Assembly: GCA_963708905.1 (NCBI GenBank)
Contig: CAVPUV010000073.1
Coordinates: forward strand, 1 to 64,000
Length of the DNA: 64,000 bases
From: SHZL01 sp963708905
Lineage (GTDB): Bacteria > Pseudomonadota > Gammaproteobacteria > Xanthomonadales > SZUA-36
Reading direction: 5' to 3'
The notes under the pieces are model-generated. The model was given only the letters and a program-made list of their open reading frames with translations. It ran no database searches and was not told the DNA's origin. Position 1 is the stretch's first letter; each line of letters starts with the position of its first letter. The translations under genes were made by a program, and so were the position numbers. This document shows positions 8,698 through 17,512 of this stretch, one piece after another.

Positions 8698-9372
8698 TTA
8701 ACGATAGCGTGTGGGATCAACTACGCCCGCCGCGGCAAAACCATCCCGGCGAATGCGGCAGGAATCGCAGACACCACAGGCTCTGCCCTGCTCATCCGCC
8801 TGGTAACAGGACACCGTCTTGCTGTAATCCACACCCAGCGCCTGTCCCGCGGCAATGATTGCGGCCTTGCTGAGACTGATCAGCGGGGTGTGCAGTGTCA
8901 TTCTCGCACCCTCGACGCCGGCGCGGGTCGCCAGCCGCGCCATTTCCTGGTAAGCGGCAATGAACTCCGGGCGGCAATCCGGGTAGCCGGAATAATCCAC
9001 CGCGTTGACGCCGATGAATATATCGCAGGCGCCCAGCACCTCGGCATAGCCCAGTGCCAGTGACAACAGGATGGTGTTGCGGGCCGGTACATAGGTCAGT
9101 GGAATGCCTGCGGCTGGCGTTTCCGGCACGTCGATGTCGGCGGTCAGCGCCGAGCCGCCGATGGCGCGCAAGTCCAGGCTGAGAATCTTGAGGCTGACAC
9201 CCACCGCGGCTGCGACTGCGCGCGCCGCGTTGAGTTCGGAACGGTGCCTTTGACCATAATCCATGGCCAGGGCGTAGCATTCGAAACCCTGGCTTTGCGC
9301 CATCGCCAGCGTGGTTGCCGAATCCAGTCCGCCCGACAGCAGCACCACGGCCTTGTTCATTTCTGCATTCAT
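8698..9372 (-). CDS. queC: 7-cyano-7-deazaguanine synthase QueC
   Basis: 224 residues from the ATG at 9372, which overlaps the queE TGA (ATGA); an ATG at 9360 fits alignment with known QueC starts equally well. The PP-loop SGGLDS near the N-terminus binds ATP, and the C-terminal Cys cluster (CYQADEQGRACGVCDSCR) binds zinc. It converts 7-carboxy-7-deazaguanine to preQ0 in queuosine tRNA modification. Co-transcribed with queE. Confidence 0.96.
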   Translation of the reverse strand: MNAEMNKAVVLLSGGLDSATTLAMAQSQGFECYALAMDYGQRHRSELNAARAVAAAVGVSLKILSLDLRAIGGSALTADIDVPETPAAGIPLTYVPARNTILLSLALGYAEVLGACDIFIGVNAVDYSGYPDCRPEFIAAYQEMARLATRAGVEGARMTLHTPLISLSKAAIIAAGQALGVDYSKTVSCYQADEQGRACGVCDSCRIRRDGFAAAGVVDPTRYR

Positions 9373-10049
9373 TTTCCCGGCACGCCACCCCACAGCAGTT
9401 TGTGCAACTGCAGCTGAAAGCGCACCGGCAGCCGGTCCGCAAGAATCCAGTTCGCCATCGCGGTGCTATCCACTTCACCCCAACTGGGAGAAAACAGCAC
9501 TTCGCAGTAGTCCGCCAGGCAGCGTTCACTCAATTGTTGCCGCGACCACTCGTAATCTTCACGCGAGCAGATGACAAACTTGATCTGGTCGTGCGGCGTC
9601 AGCGCCGCGATGTTCGACCACAGGTTCTTGTCTGCCTCGCCGGAACCGGGAGTCTTCAGGTCCATCACGCGGCTGACGCGCTCATCGGCCAGGCGGATAT
9701 CCATGGCGCCGCTGGTTTCCAGGGAAACGGAATAGCCGGCGTCACATAAACGCAGCAACAATTCGGGGCAGCGCTTTTGTGCCAGAGGTTCGCCGCCGGT
9801 GACACATACATGGCGCGTACCATACTGGCTGATGGTGTCCATCACCGCATCGAAATGCATCCACTTGCCACCGTAAAATGCATATTCACTGTCACAATAA
9901 GTACAACGCAGAGGACAACCGGTTAAACGCACGAACACCGTCGGCAAACCGGCCTGGCGGGCTTCGCCCTGCAGGGAGTGGAAGATCTCGGTAATTTTCA
10001 ACATCCCCGCGCGTGACTCGGGGATATAAGGTGGTGCAGGCTTGCTCAT
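9369..10049 (-). CDS. queE: 7-carboxy-7-deazaguanine synthase QueE
   Basis: 226 residues (an ATG at codon 16, MLKITEIF, is an alternative start). The radical-SAM cluster motif is CPLRCTYCD at residues 45-53, and CVTGGEPLAQ is the SAM-binding GGE motif. It rearranges 6-carboxytetrahydropterin to the deazaguanine core. Lies between cpoB and queC in the usual Tol-Pal to queuosine order. Confidence 0.96.
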   Translation of the reverse strand: MSKPAPPYIPESRAGMLKITEIFHSLQGEARQAGLPTVFVRLTGCPLRCTYCDSEYAFYGGKWMHFDAVMDTISQYGTRHVCVTGGEPLAQKRCPELLLRLCDAGYSVSLETSGAMDIRLADERVSRVMDLKTPGSGEADKNLWSNIAALTPHDQIKFVICSREDYEWSRQQLSERCLADYCEVLFSPSWGEVDSTAMANWILADRLPVRFQLQLHKLLWGGVPGK

Positions 10050-10076
10050 CCCGCCATTGTAACGTGCTGCAGCGGC

Positions 10077-10907
10077 TCAGTAATGGCCTTCCATGCGCAT
10101 GCTGCGCAAACGGCTCTCCGCCAGCCGGGCCAGCGTGGTATCCGGATAACTTTTCTGCACCTGGGTCAGGGCGGCAAGCGCACTGTCCCATTGTTTGAGT
10201 TCGTAATGGGTGTAACCCACCTTGAGCAAGGCGTCGGGCACCTTGGGACTGTCAGGAAAACGATCCATCAAACGCTGAAAAGCAACCAGGGCAATATCAT
10301 AGTTGCGCGTGACGTAATAGGACTCACCCAGCCAATATTGCGCATTGTCCCCATACTGGCTGTTGGGGTATTTATCGAGAAACGACTGAAACGCCTCAGC
10401 CGCATCCGCGTAGCGCAACTCCTTGAGGGCCTGAAAGGCTTTGTCGTAGTCGGCTTTTTCATCGCCGGCGGCTGCCGCCACGGTCTGGCTTTCAACCTGC
10501 GGCGGAGCAATGGGAACCGTTTCGGATTGGGTTTCCATGGGCGCGCGAACTTCCGGCAGATCTTCCGCCGGCGGCGTGCTGGTGGCAGCCGGACCGGCAA
10601 GCGGCTGATCATTACCCGCGGGGCTTGCCACGGGCTGGCTGTTGCGCTGATCGGAAATGCGCTGGTCCAGATCGAGATACTGGTCCCGCTGACGCTGCTT
10701 GAGGCTGCTCAGTTCGCGCTCCTGCTCTTCCATGCGGCCGCGCAAGGTACGTACTTCGTCCTGCAGTTCCTGCACCTGTATGACCAGATTGGCGGTGACG
10801 TTCTGCTCGCCCGTCTGCGCCTGCGCCACATTCAATGACGGAATAGAAACAATAATGGCCAGCACGAGGCTGGCCATTACGTTTTTATCCAATCTGCTGC
10901 GGATCAT
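10077..10907 (-). CDS. cpoB: Cell division coordinator CpoB (YbgF)
   Basis: 276 residues with the start at 10907, two bases after the pal stop. A signal peptide (SLVLAIIVSIPSLNVAQA) precedes an N-terminal coiled coil (VQELQDEVRTLRGRMEEQERELSSLKQRQRDQ, about 40-75, responsible for trimerisation in the family), a Pro/Ala linker, and C-terminal TPR repeats (YDKAFQALKELRYADAAEAFQSFL, AQYWLGESYYVTRNYDIALVAFQRL). CpoB links outer-membrane constriction by Tol-Pal with PBP1B peptidoglycan synthesis. Confidence 0.94.
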   Translation of the reverse strand: MIRSRLDKNVMASLVLAIIVSIPSLNVAQAQTGEQNVTANLVIQVQELQDEVRTLRGRMEEQERELSSLKQRQRDQYLDLDQRISDQRNSQPVASPAGNDQPLAGPAATSTPPAEDLPEVRAPMETQSETVPIAPPQVESQTVAAAAGDEKADYDKAFQALKELRYADAAEAFQSFLDKYPNSQYGDNAQYWLGESYYVTRNYDIALVAFQRLMDRFPDSPKVPDALLKVGYTHYELKQWDSALAALTQVQKSYPDTTLARLAESRLRSMRMEGHY

Positions 10908-10909
10908 GC

Positions 10910-11437
10910 TCAACGCGTGGTGTACACGATCTCCACACGCCGGTTCTGCCACCAGCAATCTTCATCGCTGACACGACAGACCGGGCGCTCTTCGCCATAG
11001 CTGACGACCACCAGCTGGTCACCGCGTGCGCCCTGCGCCGACATCAGGCCCATGGCTGCGTTGCCGCGGCGTTCGCCAAGGCCGAGGTTGTATTCACGGC
11101 TGCCGCGCTCATCGGCATGGCCTTCAAGCGTTACGCGGCCAGTGGAATGCGCTGCAAGGTAGGCAGCATGCGCGGAAACGATGGCGCGGAATTCCGGTTT
11201 GACGGCGGACTTGTCGTAATCGAAGTAGATGACGCGCTTGGACAACAGGCTTTCCGGGTTGTCAAAGTTACGTGCATCAGTATAATCATGCGGGTCCGGC
11301 GCGGCCTCGGTTACCGCCTGAGCGGGGGCAGCATTTGCAGCTGACGGCGCCGGTTCGGCTGGTTTCGGTTTCGGCTGACAAGCTCCGATTGCCAGCGCAA
11401 TCGAAAGTGCCATGACCAATCGCAATACGGTATTCAT
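10910..11437 (-). CDS. pal: Peptidoglycan-associated lipoprotein Pal
   Basis: 175 residues. The second of two adjacent ATGs (11437) is better spaced from AGGAGA. A lipoprotein signal ends in AIGAC (Cys20 lipidated). After a Pro/Ala linker comes an OmpA-like peptidoglycan-binding domain (VIYFDYDKSAVKPEF, LEGHADERGSREYNLGLGERR, NRRVEIVY). Pal anchors the outer membrane to peptidoglycan and is released by TolB. Confidence 0.97.
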   Translation of the reverse strand: MNTVLRLVMALSIALAIGACQPKPKPAEPAPSAANAAPAQAVTEAAPDPHDYTDARNFDNPESLLSKRVIYFDYDKSAVKPEFRAIVSAHAAYLAAHSTGRVTLEGHADERGSREYNLGLGERRGNAAMGLMSAQGARGDQLVVVSYGEERPVCRVSDEDCWWQNRRVEIVYTTR

Positions 11438-11508
11438 CATTTTCTCCTGGTTGTTGTTTCGTACGCCGTTTTCAGCGGCGTTGTTAATGAAAGTTAACTG
11501 TGTTTATT

Positions 11509-12798
11509 CTACCTGATAACAGGCGACCATGCAGGTTCGCGAACATCTCCCTCGCTGAGGATCAGTCGCTGCCGGACGTTGCCGTCCGCCGAGACAGCCG
11601 ATAACACGCCGCGCAAACCCTCGCGCGTCGCATAAAGAACCATACTGCCATTGGGTGCGAAACTGGGAGATTCATCCAGAACACCGGGAGTCAGAACGGT
11701 AAATCGCTGGGACTCGTTATCCCACACAGCAATACGATACTCGTTTCCACGCCCTTGCGCTACTGCTATTCGACGCCCGTCGGGGGCAATACTGGCGCGT
11801 GCATTGTAATCGCCGGAAAGCGTGACCCGTTCAGCGTTTCCGCCGCCCGCGGGGACCTTGTAGATCTGCGGTTTGCCACCCCGGTCCGAAGTGAAGTAAA
11901 TGACCGATCCATCCGGCGCCCAGGCCGCTTCAGTGTCGATGGCCCAGTGGTTGGTAAGCTGGGTTTCGTGGCCCGATGCCAGGTCGCGAACATAGATTTC
12001 CGGGTTGCCGGAGCGCGACAGGGTCAGCGCGAGTTTCCGTCCATCCGGCGAGAACGCGGGCGCGCCGTTGATGCCGGGCCCGCTGGAAATCAGTTCACGT
12101 GCACCGGTGGCAACGTCCTGCGTATAAATGGCGGAATTGCCTTTTTCAAAGGATACATAGGCCAGTTTGCGGCCATCGGGCGACCAGGCAGGTGACAGCA
12201 GCGGCTCTGGCGAGCCCACAACGGACTGGGGACCGAAACCATCTGCATCCGCCACCACCAATTCGTAGCGCTGCGCCTTGCCCGTGCCGGTCGAGGTGAC
12301 GTAGGCGATGCGGGTTGAAAACGCCCCGGGTATTCCGGTGATCGCCTGGTAGACGGCATCCGCCACGCGATGTGCGCCAAACCTCAGATCGCCCTCTCCT
12401 ACCGTGGTGACTTGTGACAACAGCTTGTCCTGGGTATGCACGTCGAATAACTGGTACACCAGTTCGTGACCACCATCCGCCGCGGTGCGGACCTTGCCGA
12501 CCACAATGTAATCGACTTTAAGCAGCCGCCAGGTACCGAAGCGGATCGACTCCTCATCGGCGGGACGGTCAGCCATATCATCTTCTTCCATCGGGTCGAA
12601 CAGGCCGGAACGGAACAGATCACCGGCAACGATTTCAGCCACACCGGTGATGGGAGGCGGGCTGGTTTCTTCCCATTTGAACGGAACGATGGCGATGGGC
12701 AGGGCACTGGCATTGCCGCTGATGATTTCGATCTGCAGTTGCGCCTGCACCCAGGGAGCGGTCAGCAGCAAAAGCACCGTCAGAATAATTTTTTTCAC
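11509..12798 (-). CDS. tolB: Tol-Pal system beta-propeller protein TolB
   Basis: 429 residues from a GTG at 12798 with GGTGA eight bases upstream, matching the usual TolB length of about 430. A signal peptide (IILTVLLLLTAPWVQAQ) precedes the TolB N-terminal domain and six-blade propeller with repeated SPDGRKLA / APDGRRIA / PDGSVIYFTSDRGG blade signatures. TolB is periplasmic and cycles between Pal and TolA. The start lies five bases inside the tolA end region, a coupled arrangement. Confidence 0.95.
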   Translation of the reverse strand: MKKIILTVLLLLTAPWVQAQLQIEIISGNASALPIAIVPFKWEETSPPPITGVAEIVAGDLFRSGLFDPMEEDDMADRPADEESIRFGTWRLLKVDYIVVGKVRTAADGGHELVYQLFDVHTQDKLLSQVTTVGEGDLRFGAHRVADAVYQAITGIPGAFSTRIAYVTSTGTGKAQRYELVVADADGFGPQSVVGSPEPLLSPAWSPDGRKLAYVSFEKGNSAIYTQDVATGARELISSGPGINGAPAFSPDGRKLALTLSRSGNPEIYVRDLASGHETQLTNHWAIDTEAAWAPDGSVIYFTSDRGGKPQIYKVPAGGGNAERVTLSGDYNARASIAPDGRRIAVAQGRGNEYRIAVWDNESQRFTVLTPGVLDESPSFAPNGSMVLYATREGLRGVLSAVSADGNVRQRLILSEGDVREPAWSPVIR

Positions 12799-12802
12799 GT
12801 TT

Positions 12803-13735
12803 TCATTCACCGTCGTAGATAAAAATAAAGTCGATTTCACGCTTGAATACGTCTTCAAAGCCACGATAGGGCAGTGCACCGGCCCGTTCCACCGCGGCGA
12901 CAATGGATCGCCGAGTGACTTCGTCACCATTGCAGTTGCCGGCAATGGCTGCCGAAATGACTTCCCCCCCCGGAATCTGCGCGATTTTCAGTGTACAGCG
13001 CAGACCGGCCTGCGCGGTAGGCGGCCGCAGCCAGTTCTGTGTCACCACGGTCTGAATTGCGCTGACGTATTCGTCACTCTTGGTCGCCTGCTGGCCGGCT
13101 TTGAACGCCTGTTCTGCAGCCGCTGCCTGCTTTTGCCGTTCCGCCTCTTCAGCCTTGCGGCGTTGCTCGGCGGCTTCGGTCTGCTTGCGCGCTTCCATTT
13201 GTTTGAGGCGCTCGGCTTCCAGTTGCCGTTTCTTTTCTGCCTCTTCTGCCTGCTTGCGGACCTGTTCCAGTTCACGTTGCTGCTGCTGGCGCTCTTCTTC
13301 CAGCTTGCGCTCGCGCTCCAGGCGCAGCGCGGCCAGACGATCCTGGGCTTCCTTCTTGCGTTGTTCTTCCAGGGTCTTCTGGCGCTGCACTTCCGCTTGC
13401 TGCCGGCGTTGTGCTTCCAGTTCTTTTTCGCGTTGCCGCTTCAGCTCCAGCTCTTTTTCGCGCTGACGTTGCTGTTCCAACTCCTGTGCGCGCCGTTCCT
13501 GAGCCTGCTGACGTTGTTCGGCCTCGGCCGCCGCCCGCTGCGCCTGTTCCCGCCGCTCGCGGATCGCACCCGTGTCGACGATCACTGCTTCAATGGTCAT
13601 ACCCACCGGCTGGGGCTGACGAAAGGGTTTCCAGTTGAACGTGCCCAACACCACCAACAGCACCATCAGGGCATGGACAGCCAGCGCCAGCACGAAGGCG
13701 CGCAGCAGGGGGAAAAACTCCTCGCGGGCGATCAT
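12803..13735 (-). CDS. tolA: Tol-Pal system protein TolA
   Basis: 310 residues: one N-terminal transmembrane helix (FVLALAVHALMVLLVVLGTF), a long Glu/Arg/Gln/Lys-rich helical stalk (about 55-215) spanning the periplasm, and a C-terminal domain (YVSAIQTVVTQNWLRPPTAQAGLRCTLKI) that contacts Pal and TolB. The ATG directly abuts the tolR TGA. The low-complexity stalk creates long spurious frames on the other strand. Confidence 0.96.
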   Translation of the reverse strand: MIAREEFFPLLRAFVLALAVHALMVLLVVLGTFNWKPFRQPQPVGMTIEAVIVDTGAIRERREQAQRAAAEAEQRQQAQERRAQELEQQRQREKELELKRQREKELEAQRRQQAEVQRQKTLEEQRKKEAQDRLAALRLERERKLEEERQQQQRELEQVRKQAEEAEKKRQLEAERLKQMEARKQTEAAEQRRKAEEAERQKQAAAAEQAFKAGQQATKSDEYVSAIQTVVTQNWLRPPTAQAGLRCTLKIAQIPGGEVISAAIAGNCNGDEVTRRSIVAAVERAGALPYRGFEDVFKREIDFIFIYDGE

Positions 13736-14206
13736 TCAACCGTCCGCGCCAGGCTCCGCCCCGGGCTTGATGTCCAACGGGTCGCTCATCAAGCCGACTT
13801 TCAGCACGCCGGCTTTCTGCAGCAGCACCATGGCGTTATATACTTCGCCATAGCCCACACGCTCGTCACCCCCGACCAACACCTGTATTTCCGGGTTGCG
13901 GCGGACGATGGCGGAAACGGTAGTCACCAGGGTTTCGGCATCGATCATGCCGCTGGTGGTGCCGGCCAGATCGCCGCCCGCATTCAGGTACAGGTCGCCA
14001 TTTTGCATCACCGTCAACACCAACGGCTCCTGGTTCTGTTCCGTGTCCAGCGGCTCGGCATCCGCCTTCGGCAGTTCAACCTCGACACCCAGGTTCAGCA
14101 GCGGGGCCGTGATCATGAAAATCACCAGCAGCACCAGCATGACGTTGATGTAAGGGACGACGTTGATCTCTGCCATCGGCCGGCGTCGTCCTTTCGCGGT
14201 TCCCAT
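13736..14206 (-). CDS. tolR: Tol-Pal system protein TolR
   Basis: 156 residues, ExbD/TolR family. One transmembrane helix (INVMLVLLVIFMITAPLL) follows a short basic cytoplasmic segment; the Asp conserved in many TolR/ExbD helices is not in this helix as read (VPYINVMLVLLVIF has Asn at that point). The periplasmic domain (LVGGDERVGYGEVYNAMVLLQKAGV) is standard. With TolQ it forms the proton-driven motor energising TolA. Confidence 0.95.
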   Translation of the reverse strand: MGTAKGRRRPMAEINVVPYINVMLVLLVIFMITAPLLNLGVEVELPKADAEPLDTEQNQEPLVLTVMQNGDLYLNAGGDLAGTTSGMIDAETLVTTVSAIVRRNPEIQVLVGGDERVGYGEVYNAMVLLQKAGVLKVGLMSDPLDIKPGAEPGADG

Positions 14207-14212
14207 GAATGG

Positions 14213-14899
14213 CTACTCCTGGCTCAGCGCGTGCGCCTGGCGTTGCAGGATGCTGGAAAACTCTTCCTTGAAGTTATCGTAACGCACCTCCAGCCGATCG
14301 ACCTGATTGGAAAAGCGGTTGTAGGCAATGACCGCGGGAATGGCCGCGAACAGACCCATGGCCGTGGCCACCAGGGCTTCGGAAATACCCGGCGCCACCA
14401 TCGCGATGGTGGCCTGGTTGACATTGGCCAGCTGGTGAAACGAGGTCATGATGCCCCAGACGGTGCCGAACAAACCCACATAAGGGCTGGTGGAACCCAC
14501 GGTGGCGAGGAAATTGAGGTGGTGCTCCAGTTCCTCGGTCTCGCGCGTCAGCGCGATGCGCATGGCCCGCTGCGCGCCCTCCACCATGGCGCTGGGTGTC
14601 ATGCGGGCCTGTTGGTGCATGCGCGTAAACTCGGCAAAACCAGAGTCGAAGATGCGCTCCATCCCGCTGGTGAGGCGGTGGCCGGAAGCAATGCTTTCAT
14701 GCAGCTTGGTCAGATCGGTACCCGACCAGAAACGCTCTTCAAAGGTATCAGCGGCTTTTTCGGCCTTGGCCAGTACCCCGCGTTTATTGAAGATAATCAT
14801 CCACGACGCGATCGAAGCCATCAGCAGTATCGCCAGAACACCTTTTACCAGCCAACCCGCATCCAGGATCAGCTGCCAGACCTGTAAGTCATTTGTCAT
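14213..14899 (-). CDS. tolQ: Tol-Pal system proton channel TolQ
   Basis: 228 residues, MotA/TolQ/ExbB family: an N-terminal helix (WLVKGVLAILLMASIASWMIIF), a cytoplasmic loop, and two helices (STSPYVGLFGTVWGIMTSF and GISEALVATAMGLFAAIPAVIAYN). The Pro and Thr of these helices line the proton path. Its start overlaps the ybgC stop by 11 bases. Confidence 0.96.
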   Translation of the reverse strand: MTNDLQVWQLILDAGWLVKGVLAILLMASIASWMIIFNKRGVLAKAEKAADTFEERFWSGTDLTKLHESIASGHRLTSGMERIFDSGFAEFTRMHQQARMTPSAMVEGAQRAMRIALTRETEELEHHLNFLATVGSTSPYVGLFGTVWGIMTSFHQLANVNQATIAMVAPGISEALVATAMGLFAAIPAVIAYNRFSNQVDRLEVRYDNFKEEFSSILQRQAHALSQE

Positions 14900-15314
14900 T
14901 GTTCAACTCCGCTTCCAACCAGGCCGGCATGCGCGCCGGTTTCAGACTATCAGCATACAGCAGGGCGGCGCTCAATTCCGCCGTGGCCACCAGTACTCCG
15001 TCCCTTTTGCGTATCATCTCTTGCCGGAACCCCTGACGCACACCTCTCTTCCAGCTCAGCTCCGCGCTGACCAGTAATTCATCATCCATTTTTGCCGCCT
15101 GCAGGAACCGCGCCTGGATATCGAGCACAATCCAGATCAGGTTGTGTTCCCGGCGCAGCGCCTCGTGTTGGATGCCCCTGGCGCGCAGCAACTCGGTGCG
15201 GGCGCGCTCAAAAAAATTCAGGTAGCGCGAGTGGTAAACCACGCCACCGGCATCAGTGTCCTCGTAGTAAACCCGTACCTGCCAGACAAAAGACTGTTGC
15301 TTTAGTTCACTCAT
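14889..15314 (-). CDS. ybgC: Acyl-CoA thioesterase YbgC, Tol-Pal associated
   Basis: 141 residues from ATG 15314 (an upstream ATG at 15332 is possible). Hot-dog fold with the 4-hydroxybenzoyl-CoA thioesterase signature YYEDTDAGGVVYHSRYLNFFERARTE; the Asp of DTDAGG is catalytic in the family. It hydrolyses acyl-CoAs and is conserved as the first gene of the tol operon. Confidence 0.95.
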   Translation of the reverse strand: MSELKQQSFVWQVRVYYEDTDAGGVVYHSRYLNFFERARTELLRARGIQHEALRREHNLIWIVLDIQARFLQAAKMDDELLVSAELSWKRGVRQGFRQEMIRKRDGVLVATAELSAALLYADSLKPARMPAWLEAELNNDK

Positions 15315-15353
15315 GGAGATGGGACCGCCCATTTTTCAGCCCGGATCGCACCA

Positions 15354-16394
15354 TCAATTTTCCGCGTCGAACAGGCCGCTGGCGGCCTGTGGAAGCTCCT
15401 TGAGGCCAAAATGGCGATAAGCCCTGGAGGTCGCGATCCGGCCCCGTGCCGTGCGCGCCAGGTAGCCTTGCTGGATCAGATAGGGTTCCAGCACATCTTC
15501 GACCGTTCCGCGTTCTTCCGACAGGGCCGCGGCGATGCTTTCCACCCCAACCGGCCCACCATCGAAGGTCTCGATGATCATCTTCAACAGGCGGCGGTCC
15601 ATGACATCAAAGCCCAATTCATCGACCTGCAGCATATCCATGGCGGCGGCGGCGATATCGCGGTTGATAAAACCATCTCCCTTCACTTCAGCAAAATCCC
15701 GCACCCGGCGTAACAGCCGATTGGCCACGCGAGGCGTGCCGCGCGAACGGCCCGCGATTTCAGTCGCACCCTCATTATCCATACCAATCTGCAAAATTCC
15801 GGCCGAACGGGTGACAATCCGGGACAATTCCTCCGGACTATAAAACTCCAATCGCTCGACAATGCCAAACCGGTCGCGCAATGGCGAGGTCAGCAGGCCG
15901 GCACGGGTGGTGGCGCCCACCAGGGTGAAACGCGGCAATTCGAGCCGGATCGAACGCGCCGCCGGGCCCTCCCCGATCATGATGTCGAGCTGGAAATCTT
16001 CCAGCGCCGGGTACAGCACTTCCTCCACCACCGCGGAAAGACGATGAATCTCGTCGATGAACAGAACGTCGCCAGACTGCAAATTGGTCAGCAGGGCGGC
16101 GAGATCGCCTGCGCGCTCCAGCACCGGCCCCGAAGTCTGGCGCAGGTTGACGCCCATTTCGTTGGCAATGATGTGCGCCAGGGTGGTTTTTCCCAGGCCC
16201 GGCGGGCCGAAAATCAGCACGTGATCCAGCGCTTGCCTGCGCCGCTTGGCCGCCTCAAGGAATATCCCCAGCTTTTCACGCATGGCCGGCTGGCCGATGT
16301 ACTCGACCATGGTGCGGGGGCGCAGACCGTAATCGGCCTGCACGTCTTCGGCTGTATCCAGCGGGTTTATGATGCGCTCTTCAATCATCGCCAT
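15354..16394 (-). CDS. ruvB: Holliday junction branch migration helicase RuvB
   Basis: 346 residues. Walker A GPPGLGKT at 63-70, Walker B DEIH at 114-117, sensor GATTRAG, Arg-finger region, and a C-terminal winged helix (RTARGRIATSRAYRHFG) that binds DNA. Hexameric motor driving branch migration with RuvA. Gap of 12 bases after ruvA. Confidence 0.98.
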   Translation of the reverse strand: MAMIEERIINPLDTAEDVQADYGLRPRTMVEYIGQPAMREKLGIFLEAAKRRRQALDHVLIFGPPGLGKTTLAHIIANEMGVNLRQTSGPVLERAGDLAALLTNLQSGDVLFIDEIHRLSAVVEEVLYPALEDFQLDIMIGEGPAARSIRLELPRFTLVGATTRAGLLTSPLRDRFGIVERLEFYSPEELSRIVTRSAGILQIGMDNEGATEIAGRSRGTPRVANRLLRRVRDFAEVKGDGFINRDIAAAAMDMLQVDELGFDVMDRRLLKMIIETFDGGPVGVESIAAALSEERGTVEDVLEPYLIQQGYLARTARGRIATSRAYRHFGLKELPQAASGLFDAEN

Positions 16395-16406
16395 GAACCA
16401 TACTCA

Positions 16407-17006
16407 TCACGAATTTATCGTGGATTGCAAGGCGCGCCGGATGATTTCTTCAGCGCTCATGTCCGGTTTCGCCACGTTTCGCACCATGCGGCTGGCTTCC
16501 TGGGGTTTGTAGCCCAGGCTTGCCAGCGCATGAGTGGCCTCACTGGCAGCGCCCACAGGCCGTGTCCCTGCAGGGGCGAAGGCGCCGCCATCCTGCGCTA
16601 CCAGCCCGTCGAGTTTGTCGCGCAATTCAATGATGATCCGTTCGGCGGTTTTCTTGCCGATGCCGGGCAAACGCGTCAGCGCGGCAATATCGGCTGTGAG
16701 CACGTAACGCGCCAGTTCATCTCCGCTGGCACCGGATAAAATGGTCAATGCCAGCCTGGCACCGATACCGCTGATCTTCAACAGCTGGCGGAACATCCGC
16801 CGTTCAGACTCGCTGCTGAAGCCATACAGCGTGTGGGCATCCTCTTTTACCTGCAGATGCGTCAGCAGCACAACAGCTTGTCCGATTTCCGGCAAATCGT
16901 AGAACACCGAAAGAGGAGCTTCAACCTCGTAAGCGACGCCAGCGACATCGATGACCAGCAGCGGCGGCTGCTTGGCGATCAGCGTTCCGGCGAGGCGGGC
17001 GATCAT
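16407..17006 (-). CDS. ruvA: Holliday junction branch migration protein RuvA
   Basis: 199 residues, using the ATG at 17006 that overlaps the ruvC TGA and aligns with other RuvA N-termini (MIARLAGTL). OB-fold domain, tandem helix-hairpin-helix (LLKISGIGARLALTIL, LTRLPGIGKKTAERIIIEL) for junction binding, and the C-terminal RuvB-binding domain (ALASLGYKPQEASRMV). Confidence 0.97.
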   Translation of the reverse strand: MIARLAGTLIAKQPPLLVIDVAGVAYEVEAPLSVFYDLPEIGQAVVLLTHLQVKEDAHTLYGFSSESERRMFRQLLKISGIGARLALTILSGASGDELARYVLTADIAALTRLPGIGKKTAERIIIELRDKLDGLVAQDGGAFAPAGTRPVGAASEATHALASLGYKPQEASRMVRNVAKPDMSAEEIIRRALQSTINS

Positions 17007-17512
17007 TTCTGTATTATCCGCATACGGTCCGTGGTTTGCTGTGTGTGCTGGTGACATAGTGCCACAGCCAGTGCATCCGCGGCGTCCTCTGCGATGTCTT
17101 CCTTCATCTGCAACAACACGGCCACCATATGTTTGACCTGCAGCTTATCCGCGCTGCCCCGCCCCACGATGGCCTGCTTGACGGAACGGGGTGAGTATTC
17201 GGATACCGGCAGTCCCTGAGCAATCGCCGCACAGATAGCAGCCCCCCTGGCCTGGCCCAGTTTAAGCGCTGAATTGGGGTTACGGCTGATGAACACCGAT
17301 TCGACGGCGGCCTGCTGCGGCCGGTAATCGCGAATGATGTCCTGCAGATGGGCAAAAATGACGCCGAGACGCTGCGGGAATTCGCCGTCTCCGGTCTTGA
17401 TCACGCCGTGCGTAATGCATACAGCGCGGTCGCCATGCACTTCAATGATGCCAAAGCCGGTGAAACGCGAGCCGGGATCAATGCCCAGGATACGCACGGG
17501 AACCTTTTTCAC
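17003..17512 (-). CDS. ruvC: Crossover junction endodeoxyribonuclease RuvC
   Basis: 169 residues from a GTG that overlaps the yebC stop (GTGA). RNase H-like fold with the acidic residues of ILGIDPGSRFTGFG, AAVESVF and the C-terminal DAADALAVALCH that coordinate magnesium. Resolves Holliday junctions processed by RuvAB. Confidence 0.97.
   Translation of the reverse strand: MKKVPVRILGIDPGSRFTGFGIIEVHGDRAVCITHGVIKTGDGEFPQRLGVIFAHLQDIIRDYRPQQAAVESVFISRNPNSALKLGQARGAAICAAIAQGLPVSEYSPRSVKQAIVGRGSADKLQVKHMVAVLLQMKEDIAEDAADALAVALCHQHTQQTTDRMRIIQK

Noticed and set aside
8508..8720. 70-codon minus frame across the tRNA
   Set aside because: It is the tRNA-Lys and its promoter read as codons.
12647..14887. 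746-codon open frame on the plus strand opposite tolA, tolR and tolQ
   Set aside because: It is antisense to three well-conserved genes; its openness follows from GC-rich codon use and the low-complexity tolA stalk.
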